Source: Bolinopsis microptera | Taxonomy: Eukaryota > Ctenophora > Tentaculata > Lobata > Bolinopsidae | Reading direction: 5' to 3' | Length of the DNA: 64,000 nt | Assembly: GCF_026151205.1 (NCBI RefSeq) | Contig: NC_087078.1 | Location: 12,197,118-12,261,117 of the forward strand | Shown here: piece by piece, positions 36,234-48,239 of the stretch | Layout: every line of letters begins with the position of its first letter | Position numbering within the stretch: position 1 is the first letter of the stretch | Program-made: the position numbers and the translations under genes | The notes under the pieces: generated by a model | The model's input: the letters and a program-made list of their open reading frames with translations, nothing else | The model's database searches: none | What the model was told of the DNA's origin: nothing

Positions 36234-36460
36234 TCAAGTGCCATCGGGCCATTTCGATAAGAAAGCGGCGCGCGCTACTCACAGGAGGAGCAAAGTGCAA
36301 AGAAACTGCCACAAACTGTTACTAACTGCTACAAACTGCCACAAACTGCCACTAACTGCTGTAGCAGTTAGAAGTAGTTTGTAGCAATTTGTGGAAGTTT
36401 CTTTGCACTTTGCTCCTCCTGTGTACTTCGAAGAAATTTAGACGAACAACATTTGTCAAA
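36234..36460 (+). repeat. CpG-rich module Y, copy interrupted by a palindromic insertion
   Basis: The second half of module Y (AAGTGCCATCGGGCC ... GCGCGCTACT) is split at TACT by the 144-bp palindrome 36280-36423. It resumes as TACTTCGAAGAAATTTAGAC. Confidence 0.8.
36280..36423. mobile_element. 144-bp foldback palindrome with 4-bp target duplication (TACT)
   Basis: The left arm begins CACAGGAGGAGCAAAGTGCA and the right arm is its reverse complement, ending CCTCCTGTG. Arms of about 70 bp carry some mismatches toward the centre (ACTGCCACAAACT-like repeats). It is flanked by TACT on both sides (36276-36279, 36424-36427). The uninterrupted copies of module Y show the empty site GCTACTTCG. It is therefore a mobile foldback or MITE that inserted after the module had multiplied. 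Confidence 0.88.
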
Positions 36461-36569
36461 TTCTGGCCAAACAAAAACTTATACATTATACAGACTTTCT
36501 TATTTGATTCACGATGTCAATCCTTCGCAGCTCGGCGAGGCCTTGTAGGTTCACAACCTACCAGGACGC

Positions 36570-36689
36570 TTGACCATTGTTAATGATCTGGCCCGGCGCG
36601 CGCTACTTCGTAGCACTTGCCATCGGGCATTTCGAGAAGAAAGCGGCGCGCGCTACTTCGAAGAAATTTAGACGAGTAACATCCGTGAA
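36570..36689 (+). repeat. CpG-rich module Y, copy 3
   Basis: Near-identical to 35259-35380 and 36988-37108. It is preceded by a GTAGGTT...AACCTACCAGGACGC text that matches the inverse of 35843-35865. This points to rearrangement within the cluster. Confidence 0.8.
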
Positions 36690-36987
36690 CCAGGACGCGC
36701 GCCGAGTTTGGTAAATATATTGAACAGATATTTTACGAGTATCACCCGTTAAGGCGAGGCCCAGTCACCAAAGCACAGTGGTGCATTTCGCCAATGTACG
36801 GTTGCGAGAAGATGCGCGGCGCGGCCCAGTATATAGTGCATCCCGCTATTGTATAGCGATGCGTTACTGTGGCGCGCCGCGCACTCAATGAGGCTTCTCA
36901 CTGCTAGATCGGCGAGATGCACTACTATGCCGCGCCGAGCTGCGATGAATTGACATCGTCAATTAAATCTTGACATACGTTGCATGC

Positions 36988-37108
36988 TTGACCATTGATA
37001 ATGATTTGGCCCGGCGCGCGCTATTTCGTAGCTCGTGCCGTCGGGCCATTTCGAGAAGAAAGCGGCGCGCGCTACTTCGAAGAAATTTAGACGAGTAACA
37101 TCCGTCAA
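36988..37108 (+). repeat. CpG-rich module Y, copy 4
   Basis: Same unit, a few substitutions (CGCGCTATTTCG in the first motif). A GCGATGCGTTACTG... module precedes it at about 36857, matching 35713 and 36127. Confidence 0.8.
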
Positions 37109-37607
37109 GTTGCATGCCACTTTTCGCGCGCGAAGCCGAAGGGATACGAAACATGCATCAAATTAAATCCCGTGCTACAACTTTTTATTGCTTCAACCAG
37201 AGCCCTCCCGCTTGCCCAGCAGACCTTACCGGCTAGCGCATATTACTACAGGGTGTAGCGATATTACTACAGGGTGATTGCCTTTTCACAGCTTGTTGAA
37301 CTCCGCGCGCGCTCGTTATTTCATTGCATTTGCATGCTTCAATTATTCCAAAAATGCAATTGTACCGCGTACCACGTGATACGATTCAGCCAATCAGAGA
37401 ACAACAATCCGCAAAGTTAAAGCTGCGCAGTTTTATAAGGCCAAAAATATGACTTTTCGGAATAGTTCAAAATCTACAGCGTTTTTAATTTTCCTCCTTG
37501 GGGGAAACGTTATTTTTACAAGCTAGGCGAACATTTTGTTGAAAACCAAACGTTTCTATCTCTTTTACTTCCAAAGTTAGGCCCCTAACGGTAAGGTTTC
37601 CTGGGTG

Positions 37608-37723
37608 CAGTAGCGCGCGACCGCCGAAGGCGGCAAAGGCCATATTATAATGTACTTGTGAAACAAGCGCGTCCCGCAGTACGCGTCACGCAGTACGCGT
37701 ATACACATATATGGCTATGTGAA
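37608..37723 (+). repeat. CpG-rich module X, copy 2
   Basis: Matches 35042-35125, with an added local duplication of GTCACGCAGTACGC. Confidence 0.75.
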
Positions 37724-38400
37724 ACTTTTTTATATAATATAGTTTATATCACATGATACGATCTAGAAAACGGTTTTTAGCTGATATCTCGCTGATATCT
37801 CGCCGATATCTCGCCAGGAGAGCATTTTAAGTTTGTGTAATTGTCATGATATGTGGGGTGATTCAGAATCAGCATTAAAAATACGTCAGATATAGATTTT
37901 AAATTGGGCTTAAAGTCAAAGTACCTTAAAATGGGAAAAGAAAAAAGGAAGCTCCAAATGTTTCTTCAATCACCCAAATAAATTCAAATTCAAATTGTGT
38001 TAAAGCTAAAACTGTCGGGGTTTTTTTAGCTTGCTAGTCTATTGCTCGCTCCTTTCAGTCTCGATCGTATATGAGAACAGATTCAGCTGTTCACAGTTCA
38101 GAAAGCTTGAAAAGCTAGCGCCGCGCACAAGTGACAGGGACTGGCGTGCCGGGTATAATCAATAATATAAAATAATGTTGGGGTATGAAAGTGATTTAAT
38201 TTCAAATTTGAAATCACCCCCCGATGACGTCGGCTAGAATGCTTCTCCTAGGTTGCTTTACTTGATACTGTATACTGCAAGTGCAAGTGCATGCTGGTGA
38301 CTTGGAGGACTTCGCCGCTTCGACGCGCCGCGCGAACTAGCATTCTTGCTTCGCATCGACGAGCAACGATCTCGATGGGTTGACATCGTCAACCAAACTG

Positions 38401-38502
38401 GTGACTGGACGGCGCTCAGCCTAGGTCATTCTTCCTTAGCTTCAATCGCGATCGTGTTTATGAACACTATTACATATTAGCTTTAATAAGCCTGGGTCCC
38501 CA
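38401..38502 (+). repeat. Third, diverged copy of the inverted-repeat end
   Basis: GGCGCTCAGCCTAGGTCATTC ... GTTTATGAACAC ... GCCTGGGTCCCCAGGTAA parallels 34292-34372 with an insertion in the middle. It marks the right border of the CpG-rich repeat cluster. Confidence 0.6.
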
Positions 38503-40405
38503 GGTAACCCTGGGCCGGGAGTTACGTGCAAAAACAGTGTTTCGGATTCTGCAATGAACAATTAAGAAGACTTCAAACGATGCTACTTTCATTTGCTCAG
38601 GGCCCTTCTTATCTGTTATCTAATTTTGTAAAAATTAAAAATTCAAGGCGAGTGATTTCGTGGGATCGCTTTCTGGAATTCCTAGAATTCAAGAAGCATG
38701 AAATTACCATCATCGATATTGGAATGAGATACCAATCGTGAACTAAACGTGAAACAGGGTTCTTTAAAATTCAGTTAAGTGTTCCTTAGAATGGTTTTTC
38801 TTTCCACGTACGTTAATTGAATTTTCCAATTTTCTGAACGATCGAATAACGAGTTGCGCTTCCTCTAGAAGCTTCAAGAAAGAAACTACGTTTCCCAGCT
38901 GTTTATGAGTCAATGGAACGAACATGATTATTCTATAACTATAAGTATAATATGCAAGTTTAATATAAAAAATGTTATTCCAAAGCGCGGTGGTATATTT
39001 TCCTAGTGTTACATACTCAACCTGCATAATCGCATAACTCCACGTCAACTACTGATGTTCACCTGCTGAACATCTGGTATAACTGTATTCTTCATTTACC
39101 ATCTTTGGATTCTGGGAGAGGCAGAGGCAGACATCCAGCTTGCAGATTGTCCACATTTTGTTAATAATTTCGAACGGGAATTTTCCAGGAAGTTGATGAA
39201 TTATTGTTGATCAGATTTATTTTTATCATTGTCAGTTAAATTTATTTGTTTTGTAACTGTTAGTCTCAGGACGATAGCAGAAAGCCCGTTTGTTAAACGA
39301 GTGCTTTAGATTGAAGAAACTATGGCTGACATTATGTACTATACATTATGTACTATACATTATGACTTTTGAAACACCCTGTACATATGTTGAGCTTCAA
39401 ATAAATTAAATTATACCCGTTAATCTGGTGAAATGAGATGTGATGCAATTTCTTAGTAGAGAATAGAGAAGTTTGCATTGATAAATTGCTGCTGTATTGA
39501 TGATGAGTGACATTAATAAACTAAATTAAACAAATTCCATTTATTCACAACCTAAATCTTGATGAATAATATTAATAATAGCAAATTGGTAATTGAAATA
39601 GAAACACAGCCAAAATTACATAAATCAAACTGAATACTTAATCATACATACTTGTAGCGCGGTATCACAGCAGTAAAAATACAGCAAAATATCGTGCCAC
39701 CGTGACATTGGTGGATCTAACTCTAAGGACTGCTTCACACAGTAAGTTTCAAATAATTTAAAGAGAAACAGCGTCAAATATAGGTTATTTAATAAATAGT
39801 TGTGAAAATAATGACGTAGTTCGTCAAGTCAGAGAGAATGGAGTTTGTAACAGATTTTGGCTCGCGCTAGCTTAAAGTAAAACTAACTTATAATTACCTG
39901 CTAAAAGTTACACTTTTTGTGCACAAGTAAGCTGGAAAATTGGACGATGTTAGTTTTAAGGAGACAAGAATTCAAATGATCAGCTATACAGAAACAGACA
40001 AATCAATTGAAAGTGGTCTCAGATGATTAACAATAACATTGACCACGGTGTTCTTAAGTTTAAGGTTAAATACATTTCTTCTTAACAGCTTGATGCTCTC
40101 CGTAGTACAGAGATTATAAAATTGTTCATATTCACAGCAAATAAATTACTTTCTCATCAATCAGTGTTTATCTCATATCCGAATGAGAATGGATGAATTG
40201 TTTTCTGATAATTGATAAAGTTTGCTTTCCCAGACAGAGCGGGTTAAGCAACCGTTCTTTTATCACTGTTTCACGATAATAATCCTGGTGTTTCGATGCA
40301 TCCAGTCGCGGATGATGATGTCCTCAAGTTCCACTGGAATATTCGAGCAGTCTCGGGGGATATTATCAAGATCTTATCTTGTGGTCGAGTTGAAGGGCTC
40401 ACTGT
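38503..40405. other. No gene seen; probable 3' UTR of the SANT-domain gene at its right edge
   Basis: AT-rich and without a recognisable exon. A 71-codon plus-strand frame at 38526-38741 shows no domain. A minus-strand AATAAA (about 39539-39544, seen as TTTATT on the plus strand) could end the transcript of the gene at 40406-47882. A short tandem ACATTATGTACTAT repeat lies at about 39335-39362. Confidence 0.45.
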
Positions 40406-43400
40406 TCAGCTCTCTTTGATGTTGGACTCAGGGGTTACCAAGGGAGACGGTACAGGGGAGGGTGAGGTAACCATGGAAACAGGATTGTTACATTTGTTGG
40501 TAATCAGCTCGCAGACCTGCGAAACAAACTGGTTTTAGTTTAACTTTACAATCGGACATCACATCTTCAAAACAAACAGCAGGATTTGGGTTAGAATGTT
40601 AGTTAAATAAATAATTTTTTTACAGAATAATTGTATTCCCAGATCACCAAACCCCTACCTTCACAATGAGATGATGTCTCTTCAGCTCTATTTCAGCTTC
40701 CCTCTCCACTCTCTTTCTCTCCCTTTCCTCCTCCAATCGGATTCTCTTTTCGTTCAGGGACAGGAACGCTTGGTCTCGCGCTTGAAAATACTCCAGCAAT
40801 TTATCTGAAAATATTAACATTTACTTTCCCTTTTCTCTTGCATTTTTTCCCACCACGTACATTACTTGGATAAAATGCAAAAACGCAGAACAATGAACTA
40901 CATCCAGTCTCCTGCAACACGTCCAGAAACTCACCAGTGATGGTGGAGCACACTCTATCAAGGTCGTGGTTAGACACCCCCACAGTGGTGGAGTGAAGAG
41001 AGTTGGTGACGTTGCTAGCTGTGGTCGTGGTCCTGTTCAACAGCTTGAGGTCCTGGAGTGAGTTGTAAGGACCCGGCAGTTTTCCCGGGACACTCAGTGC
41101 GTGGAGTTGAGACTGCGTCAGGATATTCTGAGGGAAGCACGGCATTTAGCACAATCACACTGTGTTCGAGGCTGTAACAAATACATTTCAAAGCCGCAAG
41201 GCTAATTTAATGAGTAAGATACCAAAAAAGCATATTTGGATTATTTTGATTTAAAAGATTGATTGAGGCTATAGATATATTTGCTCAATTAAGGAACTGT
41301 ACTGATATGAACCATTGATAGATCTTAATACTGGCGGGGAGGGGAACCTCAGCGACTGTGGAGTTTGATGGGTCGAAACAGGAAGCTATCTAGCTAATAG
41401 TAGTGGTCACGTGCTAGAAAAAAAAACAAAAAACTGTAGTTCGCCTTTCCATATATTGGGACCATGATTCATGCAGATAACCATAAGAAAAGAAAGATAA
41501 GAATAGAAAGTGAGAACATATAATAGCTAACAACAATATAATAGCTAACACCATTATCTAAGAGGGTGATCACCCTTACCTGCAAGTACTCTTCAGTAGA
41601 GAAGTTGATGAGACTAGGAGAGGCAGGACGCGGTCTCTTATTGTTCTGGGGTGTCCTGGGCATGCTCATTGGAGGACTAGCCATGGTGGACATCAGAGAG
41701 GAGGGCACCGTCGTCTTGCAGCCTGGTGACCTGGTGGAATTAAATGTGTTATGTTTTAGAATAGTCTAGAATAGTCTAGAATAGAATAGTCTCTGAAATA
41801 GGCTAGAATAGTCTCTAGCATAATCCTGCAAGGTATGCGGCATTGCTAGATATTGAGCCTACTTCTTTACACCCAAATATGGATGAAGTATGAGACTTGA
41901 AGGTATTTGAAATGATAGGTTTGCATCTTCAAGGAGCCTACCCCATGGTGGTGCTATCCGCCATTTTAGGAGAGGTTTTGGAAGGAGTAGACGTCATCGT
42001 GTCAGCTTTGAGGAGCTTCATTAAGGAGGCGTAGTCTACTGCTCCTAGCTTGTTGTCTGCCAGACTGGTCATCGGCTGAAAAGGAGGGTGGTTACACGAT
42101 CAGTCAGTAATTAAGAGTTTCTAATGATTTGTAACTGAATTAATAGTATGTTGAAATAACAATTTCAATGGAGATTTTCTGAATTAGGTATTATATTGCA
42201 GCTGCCAAAAATTTAGCCATAGGTTATTAAATCTTTAATGATAATATTGTAAACAAATGGCACTACCACAACTACATCGGCCAGTGCCATAGTTCAACAA
42301 GTAGAAAGCAGGTGTTTTGAAACCATGACAATTCACAGAAAATCAACAATAGAATTATAGTGAACCATCTCTAAACCAGCTGTTGAACCGCAAACCTACA
42401 CACTGTAAAACACAGAGCTAATAAACGTAAAACAAGCACTAACCAGCAAAGAGGCAGGATAGGAAGCCTTGAGCTGGTTCTGAAGTTGGGACTCTGCCAA
42501 CTGTTCCACGAACTGTTTCAGGTGGTCCTGGTTGACATTACTGCTGCTGTTAACAGTGTTGTTGTTGGTGTTGTTGGTGTTGTTACTGTTGTTTTTCTCC
42601 TCGTCTGAGTCCCCCCGTTCTCCCTCTAATACCAGGTCCCCGTCGCTGACACGTGATTCTTCGTCACTTTCCACGTAGCTCTATAGGAGAGTTACAAGTT
42701 ATATTGGGAAAGTGAAGCTGGGTAAGTTTGGACTTATCTTGCTTATCTAGGTTATTGACGGCTTGTCCGTTATAACAATAGAGTGAGTTATGTCAGGTTA
42801 GTTTGGAAATTTTCGGGTTAGCTCTTAATTCTTGCCAACATACTCGCAGGACCTGATATTAATTGTAGGTGTTGATCTATTTCTTTTCAAGTATTTCCCA
42901 TTCATAATGCAGGTCCCTCGAAGTAAAAAGAGGAGCACTTTTCTCAAAGCACCAATCAGATAACAGAACTAACAGATCTACTCTATAATCGCAGAATCGT
43001 CGTGCAAATATTTGCCGACTCAAAGCGGGCCTGGTAACAGCAGTTTTCGGAACACAATGGGAAGCGCTAAGCGCAATTGCGGGAGATAAAGGGCACAAAG
43101 GGGGGTGGCAGAGGGGGGTGCTCGTCAAAGCACTCAGGTATGGGCTAATGGGGAGGGAGCCAATGAGAGCAGCAGACCCACTATACCCTCTACAAAGCAG
43201 CTTTATAGCCCCAGGCACTTCGTCAAACCCGCTTTTAGATCGAGTCTTGATTTGCACTGCACTTAAGTCGAGTGTGATTGGGCGGGACCGCGTCACGTGG
43301 ATTGCTAGCTGCTACACGTGCAAACTGCATTAGACCACGTGCAATATTCTCTAGACATTTAGAGGCGTTTTTTTGTTAAAAGCACTCTATTGTCCCAAGG

Positions 43401-46400
43401 TATTGATTTCTCAGGTCACGCTGTCACTCAACCAGACAACGAAATTTCCATTACGCCGCGAAGCTGTATTATCATAGAAACATTAGCGGAGGCCCATTGC
43501 GGCATTATTAAGGAAGTGTTGTAGGGCCGTGTTAAAATTCCAACTATTTGAAAGGCTAAAAATAAAAAGTTGGTTTCGGTGCCCCAGCATAGTTTTAAGA
43601 ATTATCTGAGTTGAGACACAGTTAATAAACTGCGGAGTGACTAAAAAAACAGAAGCCTTTAACCAAACACTCTACCTAATGCTCTAATGACTCCAACTAC
43701 CGTAACATGTTATACCAGATAACGAGAGATAACTTTATCATATTGATCATAATGTCTTTCACAAGATATGGTCTGAATACCATTATGACACTCATTTTAT
43801 TTGCATGACTTTATCTATTTTGCAAGCAATATCATGTGCAAAACTACCATGTAACATCCTCCGGGTTACATTAAGTTTTATAGCTCTTAAGTTCATAGCT
43901 GAAGAATTTTACAACGTTAACCACCTTGCAGCGAGGAGCAGGGCTGCCTAACGACCTAGTGAGCATCACACCGTTTTAGCTGTTAAATAGATAATGGAGC
44001 ACCAATCGACTGAAGTTTTACCTAGTCTAACGAAGGTATATATATTATATATATACGGTGGCGGGGTACTAAAAGAATAATGATTTAAAAGTAGATCTAA
44101 ACTGCACCTGTTCAGCCCTCATCGTCATGGCAACAAGATAGCCCACGTGACATCCCCCCGTCTTGTGATTGGTTAGTTAGCCCACACCGCCAGCTCCCAT
44201 TGGTCAGCGAGCCTATACGGCGGAGTTTCTTAACACCAGATTAGACTTAGTGGACATTGTTTTTCAGAACAGAAGGACACCTCTTAACAGATAGCACCTG
44301 ATATTGCAAACAACATGCCCACTCGATAAATGAACGATTAGCAAGTCATCTAAACAACATATGAGACGAGTTTAAGCAGCTCTAATTCTGGAGGGAGAGA
44401 GAAAGGACACGACTAAAAGGGCTGGACTGAGAAATATGGCGAAGATTAGCAGTGGTTATCGGGGGAGTGTCAAATACAGGTATTGGTTAGGTTTGGTTAT
44501 TGGCGAATTATGATGGAAAGTATTCGGTAGAGCATGGCATGTCGCAGATTCTAAAATTATCAATTTTGCTGACTAGATCCACGGGTAATTGCTTACCTTC
44601 TAAGACATGTCACGTGACTGAAAACAGAGTGGAAAGATAGGCTGTGCTAAGTTAGGAAGTACGTCCACATAGTAGGTGGCTGTGTTTGTTATCCGGCAAA
44701 TGAGCATTTTGAATTCTTGAATTCTGATCAAATTCCTGTACCATCTTAAAAGCGGAGCAGCCCTATTATGTAACTAAAAAAGTACAGGACACAGGTGCCT
44801 TAGGAGTAAGGATCTTTAATACTTGTGATTTGAAGACTCCCGGTAATGGTTTACTTAATTGTTTCATTATAAAATATGGTATTCGTAAAATGACGAAAGT
44901 TCAAGTAAATCCGTAAATTGGTGAATTAGAACTAGACTTACAAATGTATTTGACTACATACGTAAGATACTAATTGCCCCACCGGTACCACACAAATCAA
45001 GAGAAAGCGAAAACGGAGTCTCGGCTGGGACATTTTAGGTGGTTCTAGCAAATGCGGTGAGACAACTTTGAAACTATATACTCTATATAGATCCGGATTC
45101 AGAGAATATTGTTTCAATTGTGGCAGTGATTATCATACAGCTGAGCACTATAGCTGCTTTCAAGGGTCATCCTAAAAAGTATTGGGCACAACTCACTAGA
45201 CAGTTCATAAGCAAGTTGCAGACTAGTGTGCTGTATGAGACAGATAAATATACGGATAATATGGGGCGAAGTGTTTCAAATACAGCACGTTTGATAAAAA
45301 AGCTTTTAAAAATTACTGTCCACTACTTGATCAATCGGTCGATGATAACGGGAGAAAAATTAATAAATCTTTTGTTTAGGGCCAAAAAAATGTCACGTGA
45401 TCTCACCTTGCAAGCGTCCTTCTGACTGAGCACAGCATCAATCTCGTTGTAGAAAGCACAGTATTGTGGCTCATTTCCGGGCTGTCTGTTGTGGTTCACA
45501 CATCGGTAGTATGTGCTCTTCAGCCTGGAGAATAGTGGGTTAGTTTATTGACAGGTAACTACTATTAAAGTTGCAACTAAAAATAAAAACTATTCCTCGT
45601 TGGCTGTAATGATTGTAGTCAGACTATAAGAGTGCCAATCAGATGGTACTTTTAGTCAGGCAACATTCGAATGGGAAAATATTTAGTTGTTTTAAAGTAG
45701 CGATCAAAAATTCAGAGTATGAATCTTTATTTTTTATTATGGAGCTCGGTTTGTGCTTCTTCTCAAGAAAACAAATATTTTCACTTCGGATCTCAGAGCT
45801 AAGCTTTGATACCAATTATTCAGACAAGTAATAGTTTCAGTTCAGGAATAATAAACATGCTCTGTAATTCCTCAGCTTCATGGCCAGTTCACGTTAACAA
45901 AGCAAGATTACCCGGACACATGGAAACCCAAGCCCAAGATAAAACAGTCTGCACAGAATGCGAGCTCAAAAGCTCCCGCAAAGACGGATATAAGCACAAA
46001 GCAAGCCCAGGCAAGCTGAAACAGACATGTGACTAGGGAAATAAGGAGGATGGAAATCCCACCTGTGCATCAGCGCCTCGCACTGCTTGGCGTCTCGACC
46101 GTAGAAACCGGCTCTTTCCAGCATCTTACCCATCTCCTCCCACAGGGGCCACTTCCGGGTGGCTTTCTTGAACTTCTCCTGCATGTCCGGGGCCGACCAG
46201 ATACTTACCTGAAATAAAACGGTGATAGTTAGCATAAAATTGTAAGGGAATCAAGACAACCGAAGGGAATCAGGATAACCGAGAATCAGGACAACCGAAA
46301 AATCAGTTGAAAAGGAGGAAAAGCTAAATTTATCAGGAAAACTCAAGTAAGATACAATTTTCCATAATAAAGCTATAAAGCTTGAAACAAAACCCACCAA

Positions 46401-47882
46401 ACAAGCCTGTTCCTCATTACTCCAGTTGGGGGCTCGCTTGCGTGCCTTCTTCATCAGTGCGCTGGACGGCAGTATCCCCGCGGGGGTGTACTGAGTGAGT
46501 TGCTGCGCGAGCGCTGTGGGTAGCAGTACGTGCTGACCGTCCTGAAATGGGTGAGGTTTAGATTAGAGGTTTGTGTAGAAGTGAAGGTTCAGATTGTGTT
46601 TAAAAGTGCGTTTGGGCATTCAGTTTTGTTAAAGAAAAGGTAGGAGTTTGCATATACCTAAATTTGTATATTTATAGACTGCAAGTGCACGGCTTTGAGA
46701 CTTCGACACTAAAAATAGGCCACTAGAAATTGACGGGTCGTTGGCTATGGCAGACTTCTCAGACTGGAAAAAACTTTGCAGGATTCATAATGAGAGAGGA
46801 CTTAGGATTTAGATCCATCTTTAAAAGTGTACTGAGGTAGAACTAAAATACCTTGATACTGGTTGCTCTGAGTATAGAAAAATTGAATCTTCAATCAAGG
46901 ATTGGAAGAGTGCTAAGCTATGCTCGATCGTGCAATTCAGAAAAAGATTGCGGAGAAGAATGGAGATTTTAATCGAAAATTTCCAGAGACAAAGTTAGTA
47001 CGGGTCGGGAATATTTCTTGAAATGGGAGTGAGTTCTTACAACTCTTATTTCTTTCATTTTTCATATTAATCATTAAGATTTACTAAGTATGAAGGAGCT
47101 TGAAATACAAACTGGTGTAAGAAGGACATTGACTTGAAATACTGCTCCTTTTTTTAGTAATATGCAGAAACATCAACTTTTTCTGTATGCGATCATATTT
47201 TTAAATACGAGCTCTAACTTATTCATGTTGACTAACTTGGTAATAAATGATAGGACAGATTACTAAACCAAGAGTTTGGACAAGGTTTACACTTTAAACA
47301 CAGGAAAATTTGCATTTTTCAAACCTTTAATTCGTCCGACCTGCATAAAAAATCTGATATCCATGCAAGATCAGTATTTATTTAAAACATTATTCTTGGC
47401 AGAATATAAAGAAGAAAAAGAACAGATGACATGAAAAGCAGAGGTATGCAGAGAATGATGATACTAGGGCAGGAACATGTCACTAACAACACATCAAATG
47501 GAGCGTAGTCACATTGACGACACACCAAATGAACCTGCATGTCGTCAGTACGACGGGCTATAAAAGTGTCATCATTCTCGCAATAAGAGCCATGAAAACA
47601 CTGAGGTGTTGTCACGACAACACTAGTGTTGCTAGGTGACAACACTAGCAGTAGCCTTGTCACAACATCGCCAGCGTTACCATGACAACACTGCTCAGTA
47701 GATATCATGGCAAGTACCTCGTGTTTTATGTAGATGAAGTCCCCGTTTTTGGTGTACCCGGTTGCACCTACGTCTTGTTTGAGAGGGCTGTTGACGCCCC
47801 CTGCCATGGAGGAGAGCAGACCCTGTACGTTGCTAAGAGCGGCGTTGTGTGCCATCGTGACTGCTGCTGGGAACAGGTTCAT
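40406..47882 (-). CDS. Myb/SANT-like (trihelix) DNA-binding protein with C-terminal coiled coil (10 coding exons, 514 aa)
   Basis: Coding exons in transcript order: 47718-47882, 46398-46541, 46063-46208, 45407-45524, 42444-42680, 41942-42075, 41580-41730, 40935-41127, 40659-40804, 40406-40516. All junctions are GT-AG and keep phase; the sum is 515 codons with the TGA. A Myb/SANT-like domain of the trihelix type (about residues 93-180) is split over three exons: NWSNEEQACLVSIWS, RKWPLWEEMGKMLERAGF, then AKQCEALMHRLKSTYY. After it come an acidic stretch (about 192-220), an Asn/Thr-rich run, a Ser/Thr/Pro-rich region with a basic KRPRP patch that could be a nuclear signal, and a Glu/Arg-rich coiled coil (about 430-475). 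This layout is common in animal MSANTD-type transcription factors, which bind DNA as oligomers; the exact family member is not identified. An in-frame TAG precedes the ATG, and a CATTAG acceptor lies 6 nt upstream, so a separate leader is likely. Confidence 0.9.
41755..41820. repeat. Short tandem repeat with core TAGAATAGTC
   Basis: AGAATAGTCTAGAATAGTCT is followed by further partial units. It lies in the intron between the exons at 41580-41730 and 41942-42075. Confidence 0.8.
43040..43345. promoter_or_regulatory. GC-richer intronic segment with three CACGTG boxes
   Basis: A local rise in GC and CpG within the 2.7-kb intron between the exons at 42444-42680 and 45407-45524. CACGTG occurs at 43293, 43315 and 43335. 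It could be an internal promoter or enhancer. A 139-codon minus-strand frame here shows no domain and is not called. Confidence 0.35.
47606..47691. promoter_or_regulatory. Cluster of three RFX X-box-like palindromes in the first coding intron
   Basis: GTGTTGTCACGACAACAC (47606-47623), GTGTTGCTAGGTGACAACAC (47626-47645) and GTTACCATGACAACAC (47676-47691) each fit the inverted-repeat GTTNCC-N-RGNAAC pattern of RFX-factor X-boxes. All lie within 86 bp, just downstream of the first coding exon of the SANT-domain gene. Function is inferred from motif shape. Confidence 0.45.
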
Positions 47883-48239
47883 CGTTAGCTAATGGTTAGC
47901 TCGTTTACCTATAAGTCGGTAGAACGTTTTTATCTGATTCTAAATAAAAATCATACATGGAAAATGTAGTAAATTTTCAGAAAAGGCGAGGATGAGTCAC
48001 AATACATATATAAACTTCGACAAAATAGATTACAAAATCTAAAAATATATTGAAACTGGACAGGAACGAATGAAAATAGGTTGGGTAAATACTGAGCTAA
48101 AGTCGGTAGAGCTGATGCTATATGGTAGGATATAAAAGGAAGGAGAGACAAAGTTCTACTGACCCCCTCCCACCCAACATGCATTAAAACAAAACTAAAT
48201 TAATTCGCAGCTCGTTCTGGTAACCTTTAACTCGGTTTG

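Noticed and set aside
38526-38741. 71-codon plus-strand frame beside the repeat cluster
   Set aside because: No domain, no convincing upstream signal, and it abuts a diverged transposon end. Left uncalled.
42877-43296. 139-codon minus-strand frame in an intron of the SANT-domain gene
   Set aside because: No recognisable domain, low-complexity composition, and no acceptor or donor that would join it in phase. The open frame is favoured by the local GC rise.
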